Notes under the pieces: model-generated
What the model saw: only the letters and a program-made list of their open reading frames with translations
Database searches by the model: none
Told to the model about the DNA's origin: nothing
Assembly: GCA_015061575.1 (NCBI GenBank)
Contig: SUWF01000028.1
Coordinates: forward strand, 1 to 38,335
DNA from: Lentisphaerota bacterium
Lineage (GTDB): Bacteria > Verrucomicrobiota > Lentisphaeria > Victivallales > Victivallaceae
Length of the DNA stretch: 38,335 nucleotides
Direction: 5' to 3'
Made by a program: the position numbers and the translations under genes
Shown here: positions 25,175 through 34,400 of the stretch, one piece after another
How positions within the stretch are numbered: the stretch's first letter is position 1
Layout of the letters: every line of letters starts with the position of its first letter

Positions 25175-25203
25175 AGCGGACGTGCATTGTTTTATTGTAG
25201 ATT

Positions 25204-26052
25204 TTGAGCGGTGTTGGTTTGATTGCAGTCGAAGTTTTTTTGCTGGGGGTGCTGCTGGCAGCTGCGTGGTATTTGCGTAAACAGCGTCGCCAGCTGATCA
25301 CGCAGCGCAGTGAGTTCAAACGCGAAGTCGCCCTGCTGGAAGAGCAGAATATCCGCTTGGAAGATGCCGGCATGAAGCTGCTGCAGCTGAAAGAAAAGTT
25401 GGAGCTGGAACAGGAAAAATCCGCCCGGCTGCTGCGGAATATTTTGCCGGAACAAGTGATCGATGATTTGCGGAACCGGGGCGAAAGTTTGCCGGAACGC
25501 TTTGACAATGTGACGGTGCTTTTTGCTGATATTGTAAATTTCACAGAGCAGGCGGCCGAACTTGATCCGGCGGAGCTGATTTGGGAGCTGAATGATATTT
25601 TCAGTGAATTTGACCAAATATTCAGCAAGCATAACTGTGTGCGGATAAAGACGATCGGCGATGCTTATATGGCGGTTGCCGGCTTGGATAAAAATAATTC
25701 TGCGCACTGTGTGAATATCTTGCGTGCTGCCTGCGAGGCCCGCAATTATTTGGCAGAACGCAATCAGAAAAGTCAATGTAAATACCGCTGGCAAATGCGT
25801 TTCGGGGTAAACTCCGGCAGTGTGATCGGCGGTATCGTCGGACGTGAAAAATATATCTATGATATATTAGGTGATACGGTCAATACTGCTTCACGCATTG
25901 AACATGCTTCGGAAGCTATGCAGATAAATGTATCGCAAAGTTCCAGATCGCTGGCGGAAAGTGAATTTGAATTTTCCGATCGTGGAGCCATTGAGGTCAA
26001 AGGCAAAGGCCGTTTGGAAATGTATTTTTTGCTTGGGGAGAAAAAATCATGA
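25204..26052 (+). CDS. Membrane-anchored class III adenylate cyclase
   Basis: A 282-residue enzyme predicted to make cAMP. Residues ~3-22 form one transmembrane helix, ~24-80 a coiled coil, then the linker 'LLRNILPEQVI' and the catalytic domain. Metal-binding D109 (FADIVNFT) and D153 (KTIGDAYM) are present. Adenine-selecting K149 and D220 (YDILGDTVN) are both kept, as are the transition-state N227 and R231, which supports adenylate rather than guanylate cyclase activity. No sensor domain is visible. The start is TTG at 25204 with little ribosome-site support; another TTG lies five codons later. The last four bases overlap the glycosyltransferase gene as ATGA. Confidence 0.86.
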   Translation: MSGVGLIAVEVFLLGVLLAAAWYLRKQRRQLITQRSEFKREVALLEEQNIRLEDAGMKLLQLKEKLELEQEKSARLLRNILPEQVIDDLRNRGESLPERFDNVTVLFADIVNFTEQAAELDPAELIWELNDIFSEFDQIFSKHNCVRIKTIGDAYMAVAGLDKNNSAHCVNILRAACEARNYLAERNQKSQCKYRWQMRFGVNSGSVIGGIVGREKYIYDILGDTVNTASRIEHASEAMQINVSQSSRSLAESEFEFSDRGAIEVKGKGRLEMYFLLGEKKS

Positions 26053-27095
26053 ATATAGCCTGGCTGCCGCGTTACGATACTCAAGGAGCTTCCAGCCGGT
26101 ACCGGTTTTTTATGTATTTTCAGCATTGGAGCCAACTTAAAACGCAGGATAATATTGCTATTTATCCCGGGTTGAGCAATAAATATCTGCAAGAGCTTTA
26201 TCAGCACGGAAAAGTCGGCAAATTGCGCCAGGCCCGGGAGCTGGCAAGGTTATTCAAGCGCACTTGGGCTTTGCCGGAAAATTTGATCATCGAGTATGAA
26301 TTGATTCCGGCGCTGCCGTGGAAGTATGAAAAAATACTGCTGAAAAACCACCGTTATATATTGAACTTTGATGACAACGTATGGGTCAAATATAAAAATA
26401 ATCCCGCTTTGATCGATAAATATGATCAGTTGTGCCGTAATGCTGCCGGAATCATTGCCGCCAACCATTTTTTGCTGGAAAAAGTTCAGAAACTCAACAA
26501 AAATTGCTGCATGATCCCGACAGTGGTGGATTTGGATAAATATTCTGTGCAGAAAGAGAAGTTTGAAAAATTTACGCTGGTGTGGATCGGTACTCCGGTA
26601 ACGTATTGCTATCTGGAACAGCATTTGCCGATCCTGCAGCAGTTGACGGCGGACGGCAGCTGCGAACTCTTGATCATTGCGGACAGTAATTTGCAGTATA
26701 CCCGCAAGCTGCCCGGCGTGCAGGCTCGATATGTAAATTGGTCAAGCGAGTGCGAGAATGAGCTGCTCAGCTGCAGCCATGTGGGGATCATGCCGCTGAC
26801 GGATGATGATTTTTCGCAAGGCAAATCAGCTTTTAAGCTTTTGCAGTATCAAGCCAGTGGTTTGCCGCTGATAGCTTCGCCGGTGGGCGAAAACAATCAG
26901 GTGGTCAAACCGGGAAAAAATGGCTTTTTGCCGGAAAATGCCGCCGGATGGCTGGCGGCTTGCCAAGCGTTGCAAAATGATCAAACGCTGTATGAAAATT
27001 GCAGTAAATATGCCCGGAGTTGTGCATACGATTACTCGATACAGAAATATTTTTCAATTTATCGGGAGTTTGTACTCAACACCTTCGGGCAGTAA
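26049..27095 (+). CDS. Glycosyltransferase (GT-B, family 1/4-like)
   Basis: A 348-residue probable retaining glycosyltransferase of the cell envelope. The N-terminal domain starts 'IAWLPRYDTQGASSRYR'; a conserved middle part has 'ILNFDDNVWVKY' and 'GIIAANHFLLEKVQ'. The C-terminal half shows 'LVWIGTPVTYCYLEQHLP' (about 180), 'VGIMPLTDDDFSQGKSAFKLLQYQASGLPLIASPVGEN' spread over ~235-280, the E(x7)E-like nucleotide region of GT4, and 'NGFLPENAAGWLAA'. Substrates are unknown. It overlaps the cyclase stop by four bases and lies 14 bp before zwf, so translation with both is likely coupled. Confidence 0.78.
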   Translation: MNIAWLPRYDTQGASSRYRFFMYFQHWSQLKTQDNIAIYPGLSNKYLQELYQHGKVGKLRQARELARLFKRTWALPENLIIEYELIPALPWKYEKILLKNHRYILNFDDNVWVKYKNNPALIDKYDQLCRNAAGIIAANHFLLEKVQKLNKNCCMIPTVVDLDKYSVQKEKFEKFTLVWIGTPVTYCYLEQHLPILQQLTADGSCELLIIADSNLQYTRKLPGVQARYVNWSSECENELLSCSHVGIMPLTDDDFSQGKSAFKLLQYQASGLPLIASPVGENNQVVKPGKNGFLPENAAGWLAACQALQNDQTLYENCSKYARSCAYDYSIQKYFSIYREFVLNTFGQ

Positions 27096-27109
27096 CCGAA
27101 AGGCTGCTT

Positions 27110-28579
27110 ATGTATTGGGAAGAGTTGTTTTGTATGGAAACAGCTCCCATGCCGGGTGCTGTTGTGATTTTTGGGGCTACCGGGGATTTGGCTGCTCGCA
27201 AACTGTTTCCGGCTTTGCAGAGTTTGCACGATCGCAAACTGCTTAATGAAGATTCGGTGATAATTGCTTGCGGACGACGCCATTATGATGATGAAACTTT
27301 CCGCTCCATGCTGGGTTGCAGTGCCGATTTTGCCCGCCATATTTGTTATTGCTGCGGCGATAATGACTCCGATGATACTTATTTGCAGCTGAAGAATATG
27401 CTCTCTGATGCTGATCGCCGGGCGGCGGATAAAAATTTGCCTGTATTCAATCATCTTTTTTATCTGGCGCTGGGGGCTGAAGATATGTTGGCGGTCTGCC
27501 GGAAACTTGCTTTGCACGGTCTGCTGAAAGAAAATCCCGCCTCCGGCAGCTGGATACATACTGTTTTTGAAAAGCCGTTCGGATGTGATTTGGCATCGGC
27601 CCGCTGTCTGAATGATCAATTGCATAACTGCATGGATGAGCGGCAAATTTACCGGATCGATCATTATCTGGGTAAAGAAACGGTGCAGAATATCTTGATG
27701 TTGCGTTTTGCCAATTTGATATTTGAACCGCTGTGGCGGGCTGAATATATCGACCATGTGGAAATTACCGCCACTGAAACTTTGGGCGTTGAAAGGCGCG
27801 GCAACTACTACGATCGGGCAGGGGCATTGCGGGATATGTTTCAGAACCACATGCTGCAGCTGCTGTGCCTTTGCGCCATGGAAGTGCCAAGCTCATTTGA
27901 TGCCGATGATGTGTGCAACGAAAAAGTTAAGCTGCTGCGGGCGATCCGGCCGTTTGATCTGAATTCGTTATCAAGTGAAATCGTCCGCGGCCAATATATC
28001 AGCTACCGTCAGGAAAAAGATGTGGCAGCTGATTCGCTGACGGAAACTTTTGTGGCGGCCAAACTATATATTGATAACTGGCGATGGCGGAATGTGCCGT
28101 TTTATCTGCGTTCCGGCAAAGCGCTTGCGCATAAAAAAAGCGAAATCGCCATCACTTTCAAAAGTATACCGCACTCGATTTTTCCAGATATTGCACCGGG
28201 GGATCTGGCCGGTAATGTGCTGGTGATAAATATTTATCCCGGCGAAGGGATCTCACTGACACTGCAGGCCAAAAAGCCCGGGCCTAAACTTTGCATCGGG
28301 CGAATGAGATTGGATTTTGATTACAGCACGCTGGGCAAAAACTCGGGAGATGATGCCTACGAGCGGCTGCTGCTGGATGCGTTGTCCGGTGATCCGGCGT
28401 TGTTTATCCGCAACGATTTTATTGAAGAATCGTGGAAATTGCTGACGCCGGTGTTGGAGCAATGGCAGCTTGATCCGTCAGATCTGGAGTTTTATCCGGT
28501 GGGCGCTGAGGGGCCGGAAGCGGCTGCAAAACTTATTGCTCCGAACTTCTGGCGGTCGTTGGAGCCGGATGAAAACTGA
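27110..28579 (+). CDS. zwf: Glucose-6-phosphate 1-dehydrogenase
   Basis: Zwf oxidises glucose-6-phosphate to 6-phosphogluconolactone with NADP+, the entry step of the oxidative pentose phosphate pathway. The nucleotide motif VIFGATGDLAARKLFPAL lies near the N-terminus, and the signature RIDHYLGKETVQN with the catalytic His near residue 185. 'FEPLWRAEYIDHVEITATETLG' and 'RDMFQNHMLQLLCLCAME' follow. The product is about 489 residues from the ATG at 27110 (GAAAGG upstream); an ATG at 27134 with GGGAAGAG is equally possible. pgl and gnd are not nearby. Its stop lies 1 bp from that of the convergent gene. Confidence 0.93.
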   Translation: MYWEELFCMETAPMPGAVVIFGATGDLAARKLFPALQSLHDRKLLNEDSVIIACGRRHYDDETFRSMLGCSADFARHICYCCGDNDSDDTYLQLKNMLSDADRRAADKNLPVFNHLFYLALGAEDMLAVCRKLALHGLLKENPASGSWIHTVFEKPFGCDLASARCLNDQLHNCMDERQIYRIDHYLGKETVQNILMLRFANLIFEPLWRAEYIDHVEITATETLGVERRGNYYDRAGALRDMFQNHMLQLLCLCAMEVPSSFDADDVCNEKVKLLRAIRPFDLNSLSSEIVRGQYISYRQEKDVAADSLTETFVAAKLYIDNWRWRNVPFYLRSGKALAHKKSEIAITFKSIPHSIFPDIAPGDLAGNVLVINIYPGEGISLTLQAKKPGPKLCIGRMRLDFDYSTLGKNSGDDAYERLLLDALSGDPALFIRNDFIEESWKLLTPVLEQWQLDPSDLEFYPVGAEGPEAAAKLIAPNFWRSLEPDEN

Positions 28580-28580
28580 A

Positions 28581-29864
28581 TTATTCGCTTTGATCCTGAT
28601 CCTCCGCTCCGGAGGAGTCGGCAGGCGGGTTGTCAGCATTGGTTTTATCAGTTGATGGCGGCGGCTGGGTCAAGGCGCTCAGCGAAAAATATCCGGAACG
28701 TGCCTGGAATGATCCCATAAAATCTTCAAAGTTGATTATATCCAGATTGACCGCTTGCAAGGTCATGCTGGTCAATGAACTGTCGCATAGTGCAAAGTCG
28801 GCGGCTATCAACTCTTTTTTGGTGTACAAAAGCAGCACCCGGACGGTTCCGTATTCCCGGTAGCCGCCACGGAAATATTCCCGATAGCCCCGGAAATACT
28901 GGCGGGCAACGCCGGGAAACGCCTTCATTTTAGCGGTTTCTTTTTCCAGATAAAAAGTCAGCATTTCATTGAGCAAACTATCGTAAAAGCTGCGGGACTG
29001 GCCGGAAGGATAAGTTATGCTGTAGACGGCAGCTGCGCTGTCGATCATGCAGGCCCGGATCGTGTGGGTGCTTTCCAATTCCTTAACAAAAAAGTCCTTT
29101 TCCTGACGGTTTTTCCGCATGGCGTCACGCCAGGAATCCGGATGTTCACGCATGGCTTCGTATTTAAGTACATGCAGCAGATGTCCTGCGCTCCACTGCC
29201 AGTTCAAATACAACTCCGGAAGCTCCGGTGTCCGGTAGATACGGATCATACTTTCCGGGGGATTATCCCGCAGATCCCGGACTTTGGCTTCCAGCAGTTC
29301 CAATTTATCCCGCAGCTGCTGAAGATTACGGGCATAATGTATGTCATGCCGGGCCTGCAGCAGTTTTTTTACGGCATCCTCCGGAGGCAAGGCGGTAATT
29401 TCGCTTAAAATTTTTTCAACTGCCATGGTTTCCAGATCCGCAAGTTTCTGCTGCAGCTCATCATACTTTGGCGATTTTTTGAAGTTCGGCAATTTATTTT
29501 GCAGCAGCGCCATGCCTGCATCCGGCGGCAGTGATTGGACTTCTTTCAGAAGTTGTTCGGCCAGATGGATTTGGATTCTTTGATCTTCACGCTGACGCTG
29601 CAGGCGTTTGGCAGCGCGGGCACGTTTGCGTTCAATAATTTTCAGCTCCCGGGCCAGCTCCTGACGTTCTTCATCGGTAAGTTCAGCTTCAGTAATCGTA
29701 GCTACTCCGTCCTGATGAAAAACTACGATCCCGGAGGAGGTGATCGATTTTATTGTTACATCTTTGTAAGGACCGAGTTTATCAAAAGATCTTGCTCCGG
29801 ACAGCGGCCCGGCTGCCAGCAGTATGGTTGAAAGCAACCATATACAATACAGATTTTTTTTCAT
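28581..29864 (-). CDS. Secreted coiled-coil protein of unknown function
   Basis: A 427-residue exported protein. Residues 1-24 are a signal peptide with likely cleavage after SGA. Residues ~33-60 match a short module common in exported PVC proteins: a 'YKDVTIKSITSSGIVVFHQDG' type strand pair, then 'ATITEAELTDEERQELA'. A long, highly charged coiled coil follows (about 65-195, rich in Arg/Lys/Gln/Glu). The C-terminal half is not recognised and ends in a Pro/Asp/Ser-rich tail. A GGGGGGA site precedes the ATG. An 82-bp gap with a hairpin separates it from der, so read-through is possible. Confidence 0.78.
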   Translation of the reverse strand: MKKNLYCIWLLSTILLAAGPLSGARSFDKLGPYKDVTIKSITSSGIVVFHQDGVATITEAELTDEERQELARELKIIERKRARAAKRLQRQREDQRIQIHLAEQLLKEVQSLPPDAGMALLQNKLPNFKKSPKYDELQQKLADLETMAVEKILSEITALPPEDAVKKLLQARHDIHYARNLQQLRDKLELLEAKVRDLRDNPPESMIRIYRTPELPELYLNWQWSAGHLLHVLKYEAMREHPDSWRDAMRKNRQEKDFFVKELESTHTIRACMIDSAAAVYSITYPSGQSRSFYDSLLNEMLTFYLEKETAKMKAFPGVARQYFRGYREYFRGGYREYGTVRVLLLYTKKELIAADFALCDSSLTSMTLQAVNLDIINFEDFMGSFQARSGYFSLSALTQPPPSTDKTNADNPPADSSGAEDQDQSE

Positions 29865-29891
29865 TTTATCCCCCCATTATAAGGTTGTTGG

Positions 29892-29932
29892 GCAGTAAAT
29901 CACCGACGGGTTTTCTACAGATGATTTACTGC
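29892..29932. terminator. Hairpin between der and the secreted protein gene
   Basis: GCAGTAAATCA (29892-29902) and TGATTTACTGC (29922-29932) form a perfect 11-bp stem with a 19-nt loop, 15 bases past the der stop on the minus strand. No U-tract follows it there, so it may attenuate or process the transcript rather than terminate it. Confidence 0.45.
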
Positions 29933-29946
29933 TGAATGTATTATTT

Positions 29947-31443
29947 TTATTTTTTCCGGCGGCGGGGTTTTTCGCCCCGGCCCGGCGTATGGAAATTGAC
30001 CACTTTTTTGGGGCGGTCACGCAGATCCAGCAATACCGGTACCCCGATAAAACCAAACGCTTTGCGCAATTCTCCGGCCAGATACGCCTTGTAGTTGGGC
30101 GCACAATTGGCCGCCTTGTTGACAAACATCAGAAAATGCGGCGGCGTATGGGCTGTCATAGTCGTGTAGTAAAGCTTCAGCGGAGAAACTCCCACCACCG
30201 GCGGCGACAACCGTTCAAAAGCATCCAGCAGTACCCGGTTGACCAGCGCAGTCGAAGGCCGCAGTTCCAGCTGCTCGGCTACGGTGGAAATCATATCCAG
30301 CAGCGTATTCAAATGCAGCCGCCGGGAGGCACTGGTAAAGACTACCGGCGCATAGCCCAAACCCGGCAAATCGTTACGGAGCATCTGGTGCAGAGCTTTT
30401 ATTTTGGCATCGCTGGCACACAAATCATATTTGTTGGCCACAATTATACACGGTTTATTGTTGCGTTCGATCAAACCGGCAATACGCCGGTCTTGAGCGG
30501 TTATGCTGCCTTCGCCGGCTTCCACGACCATCAGCACCAATTCGGCGTGTTCAATGGCGGATTCCGAACGCATTACGCTGAATTTTTCGACCGCATCATG
30601 CACTTTGGCAGTTTTGCGCAATCCGGCGGTATCCACCAGAATGGCGGGGCGTTCTTCGCCATGAAATTTGATTGCAAAGTCAATATCAACTGCATCCCGG
30701 GTGGTACCGGCTATATCGCTGGTGATCACCCGTTCTTCGCCCAGCAGGGCGTTGACCAGACTGGATTTGCCGACGTTGGGGCGTCCTACAATGGCAATGC
30801 GCAGCGGCGTGAGCGCTGGAGTTGATTTTTCATCAGATTCGGGATCTTCCGTATCGTCTTGTGCATCAGCTGCGTCATGGTTTTTTTGCATATCTTCCGG
30901 CAGTTGTTTGAAAACTGCCTCCAAAAGCTGATCGATCCCGTAACGGTGCAGGCAGGATATAGGCGTTAAATCATCAAAGCCCCAGCGGGAAAACTCCACG
31001 CTTTCCTGCCCCAGCTGCGGATTATCGCTTTTATTGGCGGCAACTACTACCGGTTTGCCGGTGGAGCGCAGTTCTTCGGCCACTGCTTCATCCAGCGGCA
31101 CGATGCCTTGCTGGACGTTGACGACCATGATCAGAGCATCGGCATCGTCAATCGCTTGAAAAACCTGATTGGAAATGTGTTCATCCCAATGATCGATGTT
31201 GCGGGAGGCACCCATGGTACCCAAGCCGCCGGTATCAATAAGCTGGAAGTGTCGCCCCCTGAAACTGCCGGTGGCGGCGACCCGGTCACGGGTCACTCCG
31301 CTTTGTTCGTGAACAATGGCCATGCGGCGGCCAATAACTGCATTGAATAAACTTGATTTGCCGACATTGGGGCGGCCGACAATAGCAATGACCGGCAGCC
31401 GGGGGCTGTTGGTGATGCTGGATGGGCAATTATTTTCTTTCAT
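29947..31443 (-). CDS. der: Ribosome assembly GTPase Der (EngA)
   Basis: Der is an essential two-domain GTPase acting in 50S ribosomal subunit maturation. The first G domain (about residues 16-180) has GRPNVGKSS, TRD and DTGG motifs; the second (about 212-385) repeats GRPNVGKSS, 'TTRDAVD', 'DTAGL' and NKYD. A KH-like C-terminal domain follows ('LYYTTMTAHTPPHFLMFVNK') and the protein ends in a basic tail (KKVVNFHTPGRGEKPRRRKK), which is normal for the family. An acidic linker (DAADAQDDTEDPESDEK) joins the G domains. The length of 498 is standard. The start lies 24 bp after the AsmA/YdbH-like stop; the ribosome site (GAGGA) is rather distant. Confidence 0.97.
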   Translation of the reverse strand: MKENNCPSSITNSPRLPVIAIVGRPNVGKSSLFNAVIGRRMAIVHEQSGVTRDRVAATGSFRGRHFQLIDTGGLGTMGASRNIDHWDEHISNQVFQAIDDADALIMVVNVQQGIVPLDEAVAEELRSTGKPVVVAANKSDNPQLGQESVEFSRWGFDDLTPISCLHRYGIDQLLEAVFKQLPEDMQKNHDAADAQDDTEDPESDEKSTPALTPLRIAIVGRPNVGKSSLVNALLGEERVITSDIAGTTRDAVDIDFAIKFHGEERPAILVDTAGLRKTAKVHDAVEKFSVMRSESAIEHAELVLMVVEAGEGSITAQDRRIAGLIERNNKPCIIVANKYDLCASDAKIKALHQMLRNDLPGLGYAPVVFTSASRRLHLNTLLDMISTVAEQLELRPSTALVNRVLLDAFERLSPPVVGVSPLKLYYTTMTAHTPPHFLMFVNKAANCAPNYKAYLAGELRKAFGFIGVPVLLDLRDRPKKVVNFHTPGRGEKPRRRKK

Positions 31444-31467
31444 AACAAATCTTGGTTCCTCATCAGG

Positions 31468-34400
31468 TTAAATACCCGGTTCATCCGGGTGAAGTTTAAG
31501 ATTTACATTCAATTCGATTTCCCCGTCAAAACCTCTTTCGCCCGGAGCGGCGGGGCGGAACGGCGAGCCGGATTTACGGCCCTGATAAACAAATGGTACC
31601 GGTTCGGTAGGTACGCCTTCAGCTTTGAGCAGCATAGTAAGTTCACCCGGCGAGGTAGCGAAGTCAAATTGCGCCTGATAGCATTTCATGCTGCCAAGCA
31701 CCGCCTGAGCGAACGCACTGTATTGCGGATCGCTGATTTTTACAGCCCGGGGATCCTGCGGCCGGATCTGCAGAAGTTCCCCAGCCGGAGATTTGAACCC
31801 CAGACGTGAATCAGAAAAATAGATACGATCATCAACGATTTGCGCCTGTACCCGTCCGGAGAGCAGCGCTGAACTGTTTATGGCACGCAATTTAAGCGCC
31901 GCAAAGAACTTGCCGGCCGGAATCTGGTCAACGGTAAAACTGATGACCGGATCAATCGCATTGGCGCCGGCCGGAGCCAGAGTCAGCGGCTGTGCCAGTT
32001 TGAACGTGCCATTCTGAAATTTGCCCTGCCAGCTGGAAACAAACAACTCGCCGCCGGGATTGAGGGCCAGATTCAAGCGGTTGTTATTCAGTTGCCAATT
32101 CTTCCACAAGATCCGTTGGGCTGTCACATCCTGCGGCAAGATGAGTGTTTGACCATCTTGAATATTCGTCTGCCAGTTGGCATTGACTGCTTCAGCGGCC
32201 AGTTCTCCGGCTTGCCAGTCGGAGTTTTGGGCCTGAACTTGCAATTGCATTTGAGCGTCGCCGGGGCGGCAGTCTGCCTGTCCGGAGATGCTGAACAATC
32301 CTTTCAGTACGGCCAGCTCGTGCGGTATTGGCAGATATTTATTGAGCTGTATCGGCTGCTGCAAAGAATGTTTGGGCATATTGAATGAACAGCTTAAAGC
32401 TGGTTGCTCAGGCGGCAGATGCCAGTCGGCGCTGATTTTTACCGGAGCTTTGGCGAATTTTTCTGCCAGCAGCTGCCCCCGAAATTTCAACGTGTGACTG
32501 AGCGGCATGTTCAAATTGCTGCCGGTGTGTAAAAAGTGTTTGATCGAACTGGATAAGGCGCCTTCGTTCTGCCCCAGCCAGCGGCAGGCGAATGCTTTCA
32601 GATACCCCTCTGGCAGTTCAGCTGGAGCGGTACTGCTGGCGGTAAAGGGAATAAGAAATTCCGCATCGATCATTTCCAGCTTATTATCATGTGAACTTAT
32701 AGTGCCGGGTGCAAAATGCAGCTTTCCGGCAGCGTGATTATCCTGCCAACTGAATTGGCTTGCCAATTCCGGGGTGGATGCTGAGAAATATTCGCCAAGT
32801 AGATTGGCGTTTTTCAGCTTGAAAGATCCCTGCAGGGTGCCGTTGCCAGTTGAGTTGAACTCCCAATGCGTTTGCATATTTTCAGCTCCGGCGTGCAGCT
32901 GAAAATAGCGCCAGGCCGGCTGCGACAAATCGCCTATCGCTTGCAGTTTGGTTACTTGCCACTGGTCATTGAGTTCGCTTTGCAGCGACAGCGTGCCGGC
33001 GCTGAAACTGCCGTTGCCCAATTTATCATGTGGAGTTTTTACTGTCAGATGAGCGAATTTTATATCGCAATCCCACTGGCGGGGAGAGGTGGATTTTTGC
33101 AGTTGCCACTGGCTTTTCAGAAAACGGCTTTCGCCCAGCGGTAACGCAAGGTGCAATGTATCGGCCTGCAGAGTGGTTCGGGCAGGAATATCCAGCCCGT
33201 CACCGGCAAATTGCATGGCAATATTTTCAGCTAAACGAATGGGCAATGAACTGTTGGGAGAAGTGAATCTGCTGCAGAAGAATGTGCTTTGAAGTTTTTT
33301 GGCCGGAGTGCGTTTGCTGTCAAAATCCAAATTCAAATCCAGCTTTTGCGCTTGAAATCGCTCATGGACGGCCGCCGCTGCAGAGAGTTTGATTTTGCCT
33401 TGCTGCGGCAGAAATTTGTTCACGATTCCGCTGGCGCTTATATTCAGCCGGTCGAGCTGCAGTTTGCCGCCGGTCAAGGCGGAATCAAGTTCGATTTTTG
33501 GTGATTTTAAATCCCAATTACCTATTTTCCACGCCTGATCAGGCCGGTTTTTTTCCAGCGTGCAGGAAGTCGTCCACTGCTGGAGATCCAATCGTCCTTG
33601 CGGCGAGATCAAACCGGCACTGCTGCCCCGGCTTACGATATAAATTTCTTGCGTTTTATTGTGGTACTGCCGCAAGTCCAATTCTCCGGCCAGGTTTGGC
33701 AAGTCGAGCTGTCCCCAATGGGTATCGGCCGAAAATTTGGCCATGTTGAACGCCAGCGTGTGGTTGGTGTTTCCAGCGGCGGCTCCCAGTTCAGCAGAGG
33801 CGTGCAAATTGCCCTGTTCAGCTTTGAATACACTTCCAGCATGATGCAGTTCCAGATGGGCAAACTGCAGATCCTGCTTAAAGTGCCCCCGGCCGCCGGT
33901 ACCGTAAGCGTGGAAAGAAAGTTTTTCCGGCGTCAGAGTCAATTTATTGCTGCTGCCGGAGCCGAATTGCAGATTTTTTTGCTTGTTTACTCCGGCCTTG
34001 CCGTTGAGCTGCCAGCGGCCGCTTTTAAGATCCCAGCTGCCGGAAATGGCATCTTGTTGGGTATCCGGCAGGGCCAGTGCTGCGCAATCCAGTTTTTCGC
34101 AGAAAAAGTTTATTCCTGCTGAACGCAGATCGCTTTGGGCAGCGAATTTGACTGTTGACTTATTACTCTGGCAGCTTAAAGCAATATCCTGCAACAGCAA
34201 TGTTCCGGGGATATTCAGCTGTAAGCGGGGAATTTTTACGCTCAAGAGCTTGGGGGTTTTATGCAATGTTATTTCCAGATCGCCAGCTTTTATATTGTTT
34301 TGGTTATACCACTTGAAAAGCGGATTATTTATGCGTCCGGAATATATCAAGTCATTGATGGTTATGGTTTTGATGGAGCCGTGAATTTTGCCGGATCCGT

